Part shown: positions 27,662-37,090 of the stretch, piece by piece | Layout of the letters: every line of letters begins with the position of its first letter | Numbering within the stretch: position 1 is the first letter of the stretch | Assembly: GCA_001899685.1 (NCBI GenBank) | Contig: MKWG01000022.1 | Coordinates: 39,088 to 103,087 of the forward strand | Reading direction: 5' to 3' | DNA: 64,000 bases | DNA from: Sphingobacteriales bacterium 44-15 | GTDB lineage: Bacteria; Bacteroidota; Bacteroidia; Chitinophagales; Chitinophagaceae | Notes under the pieces: generated by a model | Told to the model about the DNA's origin: nothing | Databases searched by the model: none | Seen by the model: the letters and a program-made list of their open reading frames with translations, nothing else | Position numbers and translations under genes: made by a program

Positions 27662-28831
27662 TCAGAAGCGGATAATATCCTTTCCCGTATGTATCTCAAG
27701 AGACTGTTCCTGTGCTTCTTCCACTCTTCCGATCACCCGGGCATCAATCCCAAACTGCCCGGCAGTTTTAATAATATTATCTGCTGCCTTTTCACTGGTA
27801 TATATTTCCATCCGGCAGCCCATATTGAATACCTGGTACATTTCCCTGTCGTCCGCTTTGCTGGCATCCTGTATCACATCAAAAATAACAGGAGGGGTAA
27901 ACAGGTTGTCTTTGACGACTTTCACCTTTTCAGGTATATACTTCAGGCATTTTGTTTGCCCGCCGCCACTGCAGTGGATCAGGCCATGAATATCATCAAA
28001 CTGCTGTTCAAGCAATGTTTTTAATACAGGGGCATAGGTTCTTGTTGGCGACAGCAATAATTTTCCTACCCGTAAAATATTTTCACCTGTTACTACTGTG
28101 TCGGTCATCCTGTATTTGCCTATATATACCACTTCATCGTTCAATGACGGCTCAAAAGTTTCAGGATAATTTTCAGCATAATATTTATTTAGCACATCGT
28201 GGCGGGCGCTCGTCAGTCCGTTGCTGCCCAGCCCGCTGTTGTATTCCTTCTCATAAGAGCACTTGCCAAAACTTGCCAGCCCTACAATGACATCACCCGC
28301 TTTTATTTTTTCATTAGTGATTATTTTCTCTTTTGGCCAGCGGGCAGTCATGGTGCCGTTTACCGCAATGGTTCTCACTACATCCCCTACATCTGCCGTT
28401 TCACCGCCGAGGTACCGGATGTTTACGCCAAAGGAACTAAGCGTATCAAACAATTCCTGTGAGCCGCTGATCACCTGTTCCAGCACTTCACCGGGAATGC
28501 GTTTTTTATTGCGGTCAATGGTGGAGTTAAATACCAGCCCGTCATATACGCCTACGCAAAGCAGGTCATCCAGGTTCATGACTATAGCGTCCTGCGCAAT
28601 ACCTTTCCATACCGAGATATCTCCTGTTTCTTTCCAGTACAGGTAGGCAAGGATGCTTTTGGTGCCTGCGCCGTCGGCATGCATGATATTCACATAACTG
28701 TTATCTCCTGCCAGGAAATCAGGGTACATCTTGCAAAATGCTTTGGGATACAGTCCTGCATCCAGCTTTTTGATGGCATTATGTACGTCTTCTTTTTGTG
28801 CGGATACCCCTCTTTCGTTATACAAGCTCAT
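27662..28831 (-). CDS. purM: PurM-like phosphoribosylformylglycinamidine cyclo-ligase
   Basis: The 389-aa protein resembles AIR synthetase, which closes the imidazole ring in purine synthesis using ATP. Visible features are an AIR-synthase-type N-terminal segment (ADGAGTKSILAYLYWKETGD), an ordered DDLLCVGVYDGLVFNSTIDRNK region, YLGGETADVGDVVRTIAVNGTM and GDVIVGLASFGKC. The C-terminal half has a glycine-rich IHCSGGGQTK loop and a FNMGCRMEIY strand. It is about 40 residues longer than proteobacterial PurM, which is usual for this group. It is divergent from ribF. A TACTTTTG -7 box at 28852-28859 lies 21 bp before the ATG. Confidence 0.85.
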   Translation of the reverse strand: MSLYNERGVSAQKEDVHNAIKKLDAGLYPKAFCKMYPDFLAGDNSYVNIMHADGAGTKSILAYLYWKETGDISVWKGIAQDAIVMNLDDLLCVGVYDGLVFNSTIDRNKKRIPGEVLEQVISGSQELFDTLSSFGVNIRYLGGETADVGDVVRTIAVNGTMTARWPKEKIITNEKIKAGDVIVGLASFGKCSYEKEYNSGLGSNGLTSARHDVLNKYYAENYPETFEPSLNDEVVYIGKYRMTDTVVTGENILRVGKLLLSPTRTYAPVLKTLLEQQFDDIHGLIHCSGGGQTKCLKYIPEKVKVVKDNLFTPPVIFDVIQDASKADDREMYQVFNMGCRMEIYTSEKAADNIIKTAGQFGIDARVIGRVEEAQEQSLEIHTGKDIIRF

Positions 28832-28851
28832 GATATATTTTTAGACCGCTG

Positions 28852-28883
28852 CAAAAGTAATTATTCGCGGTACAAATATCAAT
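28852..28883 (-). promoter_or_regulatory. Predicted promoter of the purM-like gene
   Basis: On the minus strand a TACTTTTG -7 box (28852-28859) is preceded after 20 bp by ATTG, close to the Bacteroidota -33 TTTG. The expected transcript would have a leader of about 17 nt. Confidence 0.45.
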
Positions 28884-28889
28884 TTACAT

Positions 28890-28897
28890 TAGCTTTG
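28890..28897 (+). promoter_or_regulatory. Possible -7 box of ribF
   Basis: TAGCTTTG fits the Bacteroidota TAnnTTTG -7 consensus and lies 28 bp upstream of the proposed TTG start of ribF. The -33 element is weak, only TTCG at 864-867 of the same kilobase with a long spacer. Confidence 0.35.
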
Positions 28898-28924
28898 CAG
28901 CCTCTTATTAAAGAATCGTCATTT

Positions 28925-29866
28925 TTGACCCTGCAGATACATCGCGACATATCAGCTTTACCTTCTTTCCGCAACCCGGTAATTACCATCGGCACTTTTG
29001 ACGGCGTTCATCTTGGGCACAAGCAGATCATTAACCGCCTCAAAGAAGAAGCCCGGAGCATTGACGGGGAAACTGTTATCATCACTTTTTACCCTCACCC
29101 CAGAAAGATCGTAACGCCCGGCGCACATATTGCGTTACTGAATACAACGGAAGAGAAGATAGCATTGCTGGACAAAGAAAAAATCGACCATCTCATTATA
29201 GTTCCCTTTACTGATGTATTTGCAGAGCAGGACGCCACTTCCTATATAAAAGATTTTCTCGTAGCTAAGATACATCCGCATACTATTATCATCGGGTATG
29301 ATCACCGCTTTGGTAAGGGAAGGGAAGGCAACTATATGATGCTGGAAAACTTTGGCGCTATATGGGGCTTTACAGTAAAAGAGATCCCGGAAAAGCTGTT
29401 GCACGAAGCTGCGGTAAGCTCTACCCGTATCCGACAGGCACTGGCAGAGGGGAATATCGCCACGGCTAATGAACTGCTTGGGTACAGCTATTTTTTTACA
29501 GGGACTGTTGTGGAAGGCAACCGCCTGGGAAATACTATCGGCTATCCTACAGCTAATATCCGGCCCGGAAGTGAGGAAAAGCTGATCCCGGCAAATGGAG
29601 TATATGCCGTGGAAGTTATAGTGCGGGGGGGAAAATACCAGGGAATGATGAATATAGGCGTTCGCCCGACCATAGGCGGTACCCGGAGAGTAATTGAGGT
29701 CAACATCTTCGGATTCAGCTCAGATATTTACAACAGCTCCATTACGGTATACTTTAAATATTTCCTGCGCAGTGAGCAAAAGTTCAGCGGGATAGATGCG
29801 CTGAAGCAACAACTGGCGGAAGATAAAGTGAATGCGTTGAGGGTGCTGGGGGAGGGGAGAAGGTAA
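28925..29866 (+). CDS. ribF: Bifunctional riboflavin kinase/FAD synthetase
   Basis: The 313-aa enzyme phosphorylates riboflavin to FMN and adenylylates it to FAD. The N-terminal nucleotidyltransferase has NPVITIGTFDGVHLGH (HxGH core) and later SSTRIRQAL. The C-terminal flavokinase has GNRLGNTIGYPTANI and IGVRPTIGG. The frame is open much further upstream, but that extension lies opposite the purM-like gene and has no family similarity. The expected N-terminus (LQIHRDISALPSF) begins right after a TTG at 28925, which I take as the start; a CTG at 28931 is the alternative. The next gene, an ABC ATPase, follows after 115 bp of A/G-rich repeat. Confidence 0.9.
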   Translation: MTLQIHRDISALPSFRNPVITIGTFDGVHLGHKQIINRLKEEARSIDGETVIITFYPHPRKIVTPGAHIALLNTTEEKIALLDKEKIDHLIIVPFTDVFAEQDATSYIKDFLVAKIHPHTIIIGYDHRFGKGREGNYMMLENFGAIWGFTVKEIPEKLLHEAAVSSTRIRQALAEGNIATANELLGYSYFFTGTVVEGNRLGNTIGYPTANIRPGSEEKLIPANGVYAVEVIVRGGKYQGMMNIGVRPTIGGTRRVIEVNIFGFSSDIYNSSITVYFKYFLRSEQKFSGIDALKQQLAEDKVNALRVLGEGRR

Positions 29867-29932
29867 AAGGAGTAAGGGATAAGGCATAAGATATAGGGCA
29901 TAAGGCATAAGGTAAAGGGAGTAAGTCTCAAA
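29862..29932. repeat. TAAGGCATAAGG short-period tract
   Basis: After ribF comes an A/G-rich tract of repeated AAGGCATAAG and AGGGCATAAGG words with a period of about 7-10 bp. It is a different word from the GTGAAT tracts but sits in the same position, directly after a stop codon. Confidence 0.5.
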
Positions 29933-29981
29933 TCCGCCCATTTAATCTATATTTGTCTGATACAACTTCACTTTTAATATT

Positions 29982-30686
29982 ATGCCTATGCAGTCAATTA
30001 TTCATCTTGACAACATCCGCAAGAGCTATTTTATGGGTAAACAGGAGCTGCCGGTGCTTAAAGGCATTTCACTTGATATCCGTAAGAATGAATATGTTGC
30101 GCTCATGGGTCCTTCCGGGTCGGGAAAGAGCACCCTGATGAATATTGTCGGATGCCTCGATTCTCCTACAAGCGGGGATTATTTTCTCAACGGGCACCAG
30201 GTAAGTAAAATGGAGGATAACGACCTGGCAGAAGTGCGCAACCGCGAAATAGGGTTTGTGTTCCAGCAATTCAATCTATTGCCACGTCTTACTGCGGTAG
30301 AGAATGTGGCGCTACCATTAATATATTCCGGTATATCCAAGAAGCAGCGCATAGAAATGGCAATGCATGTGCTGGCGCAGGTTGACCTTGCAGACCGGAG
30401 TCACCATCGCCCCAACGAAATGAGCGGCGGCCAGTGCCAGCGTGTGGCTATTGCAAGAGCGCTGGTAAATAATCCCTCCCTTGTACTGGCAGATGAGCCC
30501 ACGGGAAATCTTGATACAAAGACCTCCTACGAGATCATGAATATCTTCAACAGGATACAGGAAGCCGGCAATACTATTGTGCTGGTAACACATGAAGAAG
30601 ATATTGCACATTATGCCAAACGTATCGTAAGGCTGCGGGACGGGGTAATTGAATCCGACCGGAAAACCGAAGCGGTGACGGTGTGA
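29982..30686 (+). CDS. ABC transporter ATP-binding protein (MacB/LolD-like)
   Basis: The 234-aa ATPase has Walker [10 protein letters not shown] (about 45-53), the Q-loop in [18 protein letters not shown], signature [15 protein letters not shown] (about 147-161), Walker [13 protein letters not shown] and an H-loop in [15 protein letters not shown]. The NLLPxLTxxENVxLPL pattern places it in the MacB/LolD/FtsE-like group that exports peptides, antibiotics or lipoproteins. No permease gene is adjacent, so the membrane partner must be encoded elsewhere. The gene starts after a repeat tract and is followed by a second tract of AAGTGATAAGTGG words. Confidence 0.85.
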   Translation: MPMQSIIHLDNIRKSYFMGKQELPVLKGISLDIRKNEYVALMGPSGSGKSTLMNIVGCLDSPTSGDYFLNGHQVSKMEDNDLAEVRNREIGFVFQQFNLLPRLTAVENVALPLIYSGISKKQRIEMAMHVLAQVDLADRSHHRPNEMSGGQCQRVAIARALVNNPSLVLADEPTGNLDTKTSYEIMNIFNRIQEAGNTIVLVTHEEDIAHYAKRIVRLRDGVIESDRKTEAVTV

Positions 30687-30689
30687 GGG

Positions 30690-30730
30690 GAGGAAAGTAG
30701 TAAGTGATAAGTGGTAAGTGGTAAGTAGAC
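30690..30730. repeat. AGTAAGTGATAAGTGGTAAG short-period tract
   Basis: A tract of GTAAGTGATAAGTGGTAAGT words follows the ABC ATPase stop codon. Like 29862-29932 it is A/G-rich with a period of 7-8 bp and no coding content. Confidence 0.45.
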
Positions 30731-30784
30731 GCAAGGCATGTCTTGCGCCTGCGAGACAACCTGTAACCTGAAACCCGCAACCTG

Positions 30785-31354
30785 ATGTCTATTCGAATTT
30801 ATACAAAAACAGGCGATAAAGGGGCTACTTCTCTTATTGGCGGCACAAGGATCTCCAAAGCGCATCTGCGGATTGAATCTTATGGCACGGTAGATGAGCT
30901 AAACGCCTATATCGGGCTTTGTAAAGATGTGTTGAAAGATCAGCAAAGCAGGGATATGCTGATGAAAATACAGGAAGACCTTTTTGTCATCGGAGCCTTG
31001 CTGGCCTGCGACCCTGGAAAAGAGATCAAAATGCAACTCCCTGATATCAGTGAAAAAGATATTGCTCTGCTGGAAACGGCAATAGACCGCATGGATGCTG
31101 CTTTGCCCCCCATGAAAAATTTTATTCTTCCCGGAGGCGACCAGTCAGTGTCTTACCTGCATATTGCCCGTTGCGTTTGCCGGAGAGCCGAGCGTTGTTG
31201 TGTGCGGCTTTCGGATGAAGAAGGAGAGGAGCATGTACTTATTCTGCAATATCTTAACCGGCTCAGCGACTGTCTTTTTGTGCTGGCGAGATATACCGGT
31301 CAGTCGCTGGGCATATCGGATATTCCCTGGCATCCCCGCAGCAGGCAGGATTAA
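30785..31354 (+). CDS. PduO-type cob(I)alamin adenosyltransferase
   Basis: The 189-aa enzyme transfers adenosyl from ATP to cob(I)alamin, giving coenzyme B12. The N-terminal ATP-binding motif [16 protein letters not shown] (5-20) is typical, as are [13 protein letters not shown] (about 35-47) and the Arg-rich helix [14 protein letters not shown] (about 125-138). Two extra cysteines in that helix are not a family requirement. The length matches PduO/MMAB-type enzymes. Its end overlaps the end of the opposite-strand LolD-like gene by 4 bp (31351-31354), so the two are convergent without a spacer. Confidence 0.9.
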   Translation: MSIRIYTKTGDKGATSLIGGTRISKAHLRIESYGTVDELNAYIGLCKDVLKDQQSRDMLMKIQEDLFVIGALLACDPGKEIKMQLPDISEKDIALLETAIDRMDAALPPMKNFILPGGDQSVSYLHIARCVCRRAERCCVRLSDEEGEEHVLILQYLNRLSDCLFVLARYTGQSLGISDIPWHPRSRQD

Positions 31355-32007
31355 ACGTCTGCTATTTTCCCGTCTTTCATGTGTAATATGCGGTCGCTCA
31401 TTTGCGCGAGCTCTTCATTGTGGGTCACGATGAGAAAGGTCTGGCGGTGCTGGTCTCTCAATTGTACGAACAGGTGATGCAGTTCCCTGGCATTATGGGA
31501 ATCAAGATTGCCTGTGGGCTCATCGGCAAAGACAATATCAGGGTCATTAATGAGGGCTCTTGCTACAGCCACCCGTTGCTGTTCACCGCCGGAGAGGGCA
31601 TTGGGCTTATTTTCCATCCGGTCTTGGAGCCCCAGCGTGGTCAGCAGCGTTTTTGCCCTGGCTTCTGTTTCTTTCTTTTTTTTCCCTGCCAGCCATCCGG
31701 GGATGCAAACATTCTCAAGGGCGGTAAATTCGGGCAGCAGGTGATGAAACTGGAAAACGAAGCCCATGTGCCGGTTGCGGAATGCCGCGAGCTTTTTCCC
31801 TTTGAGCAGGTCTACCCGTTGTCCGCCTAATAATATTTCGCCTGCGTCGGGAAAGTCAAGGGTGCCTATGATATGCAGCAGGGTGCTTTTTCCCGCGCCT
31901 GAAGAACCCACGATGCTTACGATTTCCCCGCGGCTTATGTCGAGGCTTACACCTTTCAGCACCTGGAGGCTTCCATACGATTTTACGATATTTCTTGCAG
32001 CTAACAT
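31351..32007 (-). CDS. LolD-like ABC transporter ATP-binding protein
   Basis: The 218-aa ATPase shows Walker [10 protein letters not shown] (about 34-42), Q-loop [18 protein letters not shown], signature [15 protein letters not shown], Walker [14 protein letters not shown] and H-loop [27 protein letters not shown] is a good match to LolD, the ATPase that powers release of lipoproteins from the inner membrane to LolA. The LolC/E permease is not next to it. The tail overlaps the adenosyltransferase gene by 4 bp. It faces a strong promoter for the DUF2795 gene in the 203-bp divergent spacer. Confidence 0.85.
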   Translation of the reverse strand: MLAARNIVKSYGSLQVLKGVSLDISRGEIVSIVGSSGAGKSTLLHIIGTLDFPDAGEILLGGQRVDLLKGKKLAAFRNRHMGFVFQFHHLLPEFTALENVCIPGWLAGKKKKETEARAKTLLTTLGLQDRMENKPNALSGGEQQRVAVARALINDPDIVFADEPTGNLDSHNARELHHLFVQLRDQHRQTFLIVTHNEELAQMSDRILHMKDGKIADV

Positions 32008-32124
32008 GAATCGAAACGCTTGAATAAAAACGGGAAATTAAGCATTAGCTCCCATACTTCGCCCCTTTAAAACGCAATAAAGTAGGGACTGCTCCCGTTC
32101 ATTTTTTTAGGTGAATATCATGAA

Positions 32125-32155
32125 TTTGGAAATTTCGCGCTAAACTTTACTTTTG
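32125..32155 (+). promoter_or_regulatory. Canonical Bacteroidota promoter of the DUF2795 gene
   Basis: TTTG (32125-32128), a 19-bp spacer and TACTTTTG (32148-32155) match the -33/-7 consensus exactly. Transcription should start near 32162, leaving a leader of about 49 nt before the ATG at 32211. Confidence 0.75.
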
Positions 32156-32210
32156 CGGAAAATTTGGAGCTGTGGAAACACTGATCTGATCATCGTAAAA
32201 CTGTATCATA

Positions 32211-32432
32211 ATGTTCTGGACACTTGAACTGGCATCGTATCTTGAAGACGCTCCCTGGCCCGCAACCAAAGATGAACTGATAGATTATTCTATCCGGAGC
32301 GGGGCGCCTATTGAAGTGATAGAGAATCTGCAGGAACTGGAAGACGAGGGTGAGATATATGAGGGTATTGACGATATATGGCCCGACTATCCTTCACAGG
32401 AGGATTTCTTCTTCAACGAAGACGAATATTAA
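32211..32432 (+). CDS. DUF2795 small acidic protein
   Basis: This 73-aa cytoplasmic protein is very acidic and belongs to the DUF2795 group as far as I recall it. The core is LASYLEDAPWPATKDELIDYSIRSGAP-type (about 6-32), then a helix VIENLQELEDEGEIYEG and a tail of IWPDYPSQEDFFFNEDEY. It is conserved as a stand-alone gene in Bacteroidota; the function is unknown. It has an exact consensus promoter upstream and a strong terminator downstream, so it is a monocistronic and probably well-expressed unit. Confidence 0.8.
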   Translation: MFWTLELASYLEDAPWPATKDELIDYSIRSGAPIEVIENLQELEDEGEIYEGIDDIWPDYPSQEDFFFNEDEY

Positions 32433-32466
32433 TTCCTCTCCGTCTGATCATCGTATTGTAGTAATG

Positions 32467-32491
32467 CCGTTCCTGAGGGAACGGTTTTTTT
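32467..32491 (+). terminator. Rho-independent terminator of the DUF2795 gene
   Basis: CCGTTCC (32467-32473), loop TGAG, GGAACGG (32478-32484), then seven T residues (32485-32491). It stands 34 bp after the stop codon. Confidence 0.92.
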
Positions 32492-32715
32492 ATTAATAAT
32501 AACCCTTTTATAACAAATCGCAGCTTACCTGTGTGGCACAAATCAGTAATTTGAGCGGGTGCAAACAGTACGGAGAGAAAAATTGAAATATGCCTGTACT
32601 ACCTGCCTGTAAACATATTTGATAATTAAATGAGACTGTTGTACAATAATTATACAAAAATTGTCTTTCCTTTTATTTACCTGCAGACAACGGAACGAAC
32701 AAGTAATCTGTCAGT

Positions 32716-34995
32716 ATGAGAAGCATTCTTTTTGTTTTGGTAAGATCAGTTTTTGCGACGGGGACGTTGCTGTTGCTGGCTATTACGGCAGCAGAGGCGC
32801 AGCAGCATAGTGCCCGCCCGAAGATAGGGCTTACCCTGAGCGGGGGCGGTGCAAAAGGACTGGCACATATCGGCATCCTGAAGGCGATTGACTCGGCAGG
32901 GCTGAAAATCGACTATATTACCGGCACCAGCATGGGGAGCGTGATCGGCGGGTTGTATGCCATTGGCTATTCTGCAGATACTATAGAAAAGATAGCCCGT
33001 ACCATTGACTGGGATATACTGCTGAGTAACCAGTCTTCTCTTCGCAGCGTCTTTATGGCGGAGAAAGAAGAATATGGAAAATATGTGCTGGAGCTGCCCT
33101 GGGTAAATCATAAGTTCAGGCTTCCTACAGGCATACTGGAGGGGCAGGAACTCTGGCTTAAATTTTCAGAGCTGTTCTTCCCCGTCAGTGAAATAAAGGA
33201 TTTTTCCAAGTTCAGTATTCCTTTCAAATGCATTGCTACGGATGTTGGCAACGGCGAGGCGGTAGTAATGGACTCCGGTGAGATCGTTTCATCCATCCGG
33301 TCGAGCATGGCTATCCCTTCTTTTTTTACAGCGGTGAGTATTGCGGACAAAAGGCTGATCGATGGCGGCGTGGTAAGAAATTTTCCGGTACAGGATGTAA
33401 AGCGCATGGGCGCGGATATCGTCATAGGAAGTAATGTTTCCAGCGGGTTGCTTACCTCTACCAATGTGCGTAATGCCATACAGGTATTGCTGCAGGTAGC
33501 TTTTTTCAGGGAGGCGGAAGACCACAAAACAGAAGTACCTTTATGCGATATATATGTCAGCCATGAGCTGGGCAGGTACAATATGGGCAGCTTTGGGCAG
33601 GCCATGGATATATTGGAGGAAGGCATACAGGAAGGGCGCAGGCTCTATCCCAGGCTCAAACATCTGGCTGATTCGCTGAATGCCATATATGGGCCGGACA
33701 GCGTAAAAACGGACAGGCTGCCACACAAGGATAAAATAAAAATATCTTCTTTTGAGATCAACAGCCTTCGCAATACAACAATAGAGTTTTTTATAAATAC
33801 CCTTGATTTAAAAACGAATCACTGGTATACTGCAAAAGAAATTTCCGATATGGTTCGCCATGCATTTGGTACGAGGTATTACAACCGGATATTATATGCT
33901 TTGCACGAGCAGCAGAATGGCTCCTATAAAATTATATTTGAAGTGGAAGAAAACCCTTTGGCCTTTGCCAAAGTAGGGCTGCATTACGACAAGTTCAGCG
34001 GCATAAGCGCTATAGTTAACCTGACCACGAGAAATTTTGTTACCAGCAACTCAAGAGACCTGGTAACACTTAACATAGGCGATAATTTCAGGGCAAGGGC
34101 AGAACATTTGCAATATATAGGGCGGCACAAAAATTTTACATCATCACTCAGCGCTCAGTATGACCGGTTTGATATAAACACCTACAATTCCTACAAAACG
34201 GATAATGCTTACAGCGAGACGGGCTTGTATAAACGGCAATATGCCATATTCGATTTTAATACGGCTTTTTCCACAGACCGCAGGTTTGCCATAGGTATGG
34301 GATTTAAAATGGAGCTTTTTCACTATAAACCTGTGATTGTATCCACCACGGCATTTAAGGGAGATAACAGCATACCGACAGCTTACGGGTTTATCAGATA
34401 CAATTCACTCGACAAAAAAGTGCTTCCCCGCAAAGGTGTAAAGATAGATGCCGAAGCCGGCTGGGTATTAAAACAACATCCCGACATCACCATAGTAGAG
34501 GATGGAACAGACGATCCGGGAGCAGCAGCAGATGTTTCCAATCATCCGTATCCCCGTACAGTGCTTAATATAGAATCGTATTATCGCGTCAGCTCCCGTA
34601 CCACTGCCATAGCTTCGATGCAGTCCGGTATAAATTTCAATTATACAAACAATATCATGAATGAGTTCTCTATAGGAGGGCTGCTGCCTTTATACAACAA
34701 CCAGGTCACTTTTGCAGGGCTTCCGGAAGCCTCCGCCTATGCTCCTACGGTTGCCGCATTTCTTGGCGGTTTGCGGTATGAATTTCTGGCGAATACTTAT
34801 GTTACCGGCAAAGCCAATATGCTCTTTACCAATTTTATCAACCAGAGTGTTTTTTTTGATAACCCCAGGTTCCTTTCAGGATACGCCCTCACTTTTGGAT
34901 ATAACTTTGCTTTAGGTCCTCTTGAGATAAGCGCTATGTACTCCGACCAGTCGAGAAAGCTGAGATCCTATGTAAGCCTGGGGATTAGTTTTTGA
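32716..34995 (+). CDS. Patatin-like phospholipase fused to an outer-membrane beta-barrel
   Basis: This 759-aa protein has a signal peptide (about 1-28) and a patatin domain (about 35-320). The oxyanion loop is LSGGGAKG (41-48), nucleophile S72 lies in GTSMG, and D216 in IDGGVV completes the dyad. A POTRA-like linker (about 335-415) leads to a C-terminal 16-strand-type BamA/TamA-family barrel ending SYVSLGISF. This PlpD-like layout suggests a surface or periplasmic lipase carried or exported by its own barrel. The substrate is probably phospholipid (inference). The start is the ATG at the signal peptide. A degenerate dispersed repeat lies upstream near 32575-32600. Confidence 0.9.
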   Translation: MRSILFVLVRSVFATGTLLLLAITAAEAQQHSARPKIGLTLSGGGAKGLAHIGILKAIDSAGLKIDYITGTSMGSVIGGLYAIGYSADTIEKIARTIDWDILLSNQSSLRSVFMAEKEEYGKYVLELPWVNHKFRLPTGILEGQELWLKFSELFFPVSEIKDFSKFSIPFKCIATDVGNGEAVVMDSGEIVSSIRSSMAIPSFFTAVSIADKRLIDGGVVRNFPVQDVKRMGADIVIGSNVSSGLLTSTNVRNAIQVLLQVAFFREAEDHKTEVPLCDIYVSHELGRYNMGSFGQAMDILEEGIQEGRRLYPRLKHLADSLNAIYGPDSVKTDRLPHKDKIKISSFEINSLRNTTIEFFINTLDLKTNHWYTAKEISDMVRHAFGTRYYNRILYALHEQQNGSYKIIFEVEENPLAFAKVGLHYDKFSGISAIVNLTTRNFVTSNSRDLVTLNIGDNFRARAEHLQYIGRHKNFTSSLSAQYDRFDINTYNSYKTDNAYSETGLYKRQYAIFDFNTAFSTDRRFAIGMGFKMELFHYKPVIVSTTAFKGDNSIPTAYGFIRYNSLDKKVLPRKGVKIDAEAGWVLKQHPDITIVEDGTDDPGAAADVSNHPYPRTVLNIESYYRVSSRTTAIASMQSGINFNYTNNIMNEFSIGGLLPLYNNQVTFAGLPEASAYAPTVAAFLGGLRYEFLANTYVTGKANMLFTNFINQSVFFDNPRFLSGYALTFGYNFALGPLEISAMYSDQSRKLRSYVSLGISF

Positions 34996-35182
34996 GGAGA
35001 AGGTCTTCTTAATGAGAGCTGTTGCAGCACAACTTCATATTTCAATGCCGCTTGTTGTATCATTTATTAATTCATCCATGGATTAGCCCAGGTCCGGGTT
35101 GACTATTTCATCCGGAGAAAAGAGCAATTCATACATATCCTGCATTGCCGCGATGAGTAGAAATATAATTTTTGTTTAAAAA

Positions 35183-35722
35183 ATGGAGCGGATAACTTTT
35201 CAAAACCCTAAAATTCAGGACAAGATCACAGTTCTAAAACACCCGGATGAAACTAACAATGAGTTTATGCTGCTTGAAGTAGAACTTAAGCCGGGGGGAA
35301 GAAATGGATGGCATTACCATACATCTTTTACTGAGGAATTTTTTGCTAAGTCAGGTAAATTAGGTGTACAGGTGGGACGAAAGAAACTAAGTCTTACTCC
35401 CGGTGAATCAGCTATAGTACATATTGGAGAACATCACTTCTTTTTTAATCCCACTAATGAGACTATTAAGTTTAATGTCAGGATAAGTCCTGCTAATGTG
35501 GGATTCTTATACTCGCTTCAAATTGCATATGGGCTGGCTAATGATGACCTCACTACAAAGAAGGGAGTTCCTAAAAAGGTTGATCACCTGGCTATTTTAC
35601 TTAAACTCTCTGATACCAGACTGACAGGCCTGCTTGGTATTATTTCCGACTTACTCATTAAAAGAGCCAACAAATTGGAGAAAAGAGGTATCCGGAAGAT
35701 GCTGATTGAAAAATATTGTTAA
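35183..35722 (+). CDS. Cupin-domain protein
   Basis: The 179-aa protein has one cupin barrel. Motif 1 reads GGRNGWHYHTSFTEEFFAKSG (HxH and Glu, about 38-58). Motif 2 reads IVHIGEHHFFFNPTNE (about 79-94). These could bind a single metal ion. The C-terminal 60 residues are helical and basic (LLIKRANKLEKRGIRK). No signal peptide is seen. The catalytic or binding role cannot be inferred from sequence. It is convergent with nirK, with only 12 bp between the stops. Confidence 0.75.
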   Translation: MERITFQNPKIQDKITVLKHPDETNNEFMLLEVELKPGGRNGWHYHTSFTEEFFAKSGKLGVQVGRKKLSLTPGESAIVHIGEHHFFFNPTNETIKFNVRISPANVGFLYSLQIAYGLANDDLTTKKGVPKKVDHLAILLKLSDTRLTGLLGIISDLLIKRANKLEKRGIRKMLIEKYC

Positions 35723-35734
35723 GGAAATATCATT

Positions 35735-36880
35735 TTATTTTATTGGTGATGGTTTCTCCATCTGTTTCATGTAGGTGCTGTCCCAGGCGCCGGAAACCTT
35801 TATTTGTGCGAGGGCACCATAATCAAAAGCTTCAATGAGGTTATGGTTCAACAAAACGTATGTTCCCGGCTCCCTGAACTGGTATATAGTCGCGGCAGCA
35901 GAGCCGGCCGGCACCGCCCAGGTTTCAAAATCAGTGTAAGGCTTATTATTGAATTTACCGCCGGGCCAATAGAGGTCTGCATGCCCGCCGATCAAATGAA
36001 AACGGGTATCCCTGTTTGCCTGTGAGGTAATGAACAGCACCTTTTCTCCCACCTTTGCGGTAAGCGCATTTTTGCCAAGCAGCGCACCTTTTTTACCGTT
36101 AAAAACAATATGGGTGGGCTTTAATGTTTTCAGCGATTCATCTAATGCCTGCACGCTTTGCTGTGGCGTTGCAATGCTTATCGTTTTGCCGTCTTTGTCT
36201 TGCGGGATATAAAAATCCTGCTCGGCAATATAGTAAGCCCGGTCAAATTTTACGGTATTCCCATTTTCATCTTTCAGGCCGCTACGGGGCAAAACCATTA
36301 TGGCGCCGTTCATGCCGGCAGTTACGTGTATGGGCACCATCGTGCCGCCCGGTGCGCAGTGATAAACAAACACACCCGGTCTTGTACATTTAAATCTTAG
36401 CTTAACTTCCTGTCCCGGATTTACCAGTGTCAGGTCGCCGCCGCCCATACCGCCTGTTGCGGCATGAAAATCTATGTTGTGCTGTTGCGTATTTGTTGCA
36501 GGATTTCTTAAAGTAAGCTCAACAAAATCATTTTGGTGTGCAACAATGACCGGCGCCGGCACCGAACCATTGAATGTGAACGCCCATATAGAATCACCGG
36601 GCGCGACTTCGATCTTTTTTTCCTCGGCGGTCAGCGTAACATCAATGACTTTTGCATTACCTTCTGCAACCTGGTCAAATTCCGGGAGCATCGGCGGGGC
36701 TACCAGTTGCTCGGCAACATGCTGAAGATGATCGCCGTCTTCATTTTTTTTATCATCGAAAACGGATGAGCCACCGTTCCGGCATGCTGCGAAAAGAGTA
36801 GCGCATATTGCTACCACAACTACATTAGTGGTAACTTTTTTACAGGCGTTTATACAACCCGGCTTCTTTTTTGATTTCAT
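35735..36880 (-). CDS. nirK: Copper-containing nitrite reductase, lipoprotein form
   Basis: The 381-aa enzyme reduces nitrite to nitric oxide in the periplasm. The type 1 copper set is H134, C175, H185 and M190. The type 2 copper ligands are H139, H174 and H346 (LLNHNLIEAF). Catalytic D137 (HNIDFH) and H295 (FHLIGGH) are present, so the enzyme should be active. A lipobox (LFAAC, C33) suggests membrane anchoring instead of a free periplasmic trimer. It is the first reductase of a denitrification region whose nos genes start about 10 kb away. No perfect FNR-like site was found upstream; TTGA-N7-TCAT at 37027-37041 is one base too long. Confidence 0.95.
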   Translation of the reverse strand: MKSKKKPGCINACKKVTTNVVVVAICATLFAACRNGGSSVFDDKKNEDGDHLQHVAEQLVAPPMLPEFDQVAEGNAKVIDVTLTAEEKKIEVAPGDSIWAFTFNGSVPAPVIVAHQNDFVELTLRNPATNTQQHNIDFHAATGGMGGGDLTLVNPGQEVKLRFKCTRPGVFVYHCAPGGTMVPIHVTAGMNGAIMVLPRSGLKDENGNTVKFDRAYYIAEQDFYIPQDKDGKTISIATPQQSVQALDESLKTLKPTHIVFNGKKGALLGKNALTAKVGEKVLFITSQANRDTRFHLIGGHADLYWPGGKFNNKPYTDFETWAVPAGSAAATIYQFREPGTYVLLNHNLIEAFDYGALAQIKVSGAWDSTYMKQMEKPSPIK

Positions 36881-37090
36881 ACAATATCATTTATTTACTT
36901 TTAAAATTTTTATTTTCTTAATGCTCAGCCTATGTCAGGATAAGAGGTCTCCATTAACAAGACATATAATGGTTTGGTGGTTGTTATTGCTTTTTGACGG
37001 AGCTAAAACTCATAGGAGCATATAAGTTGAAGTAGTGTCATCTGTCCATCAACGTAACATATAGAGTGCACCTGTTAGCGGGATACTCTA

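Noticed and set aside
28679-28924. Upstream extension of ribF
   Set aside because: It lies opposite the start of the purM-like gene and across its promoter; homologues begin near LQIHRDI.
37027-37041. FNR-like site upstream of nirK
   Set aside because: TTGA-N7-TCAT has seven spacer bases instead of six and no -7 box at the right distance, so it is not counted with the other four.
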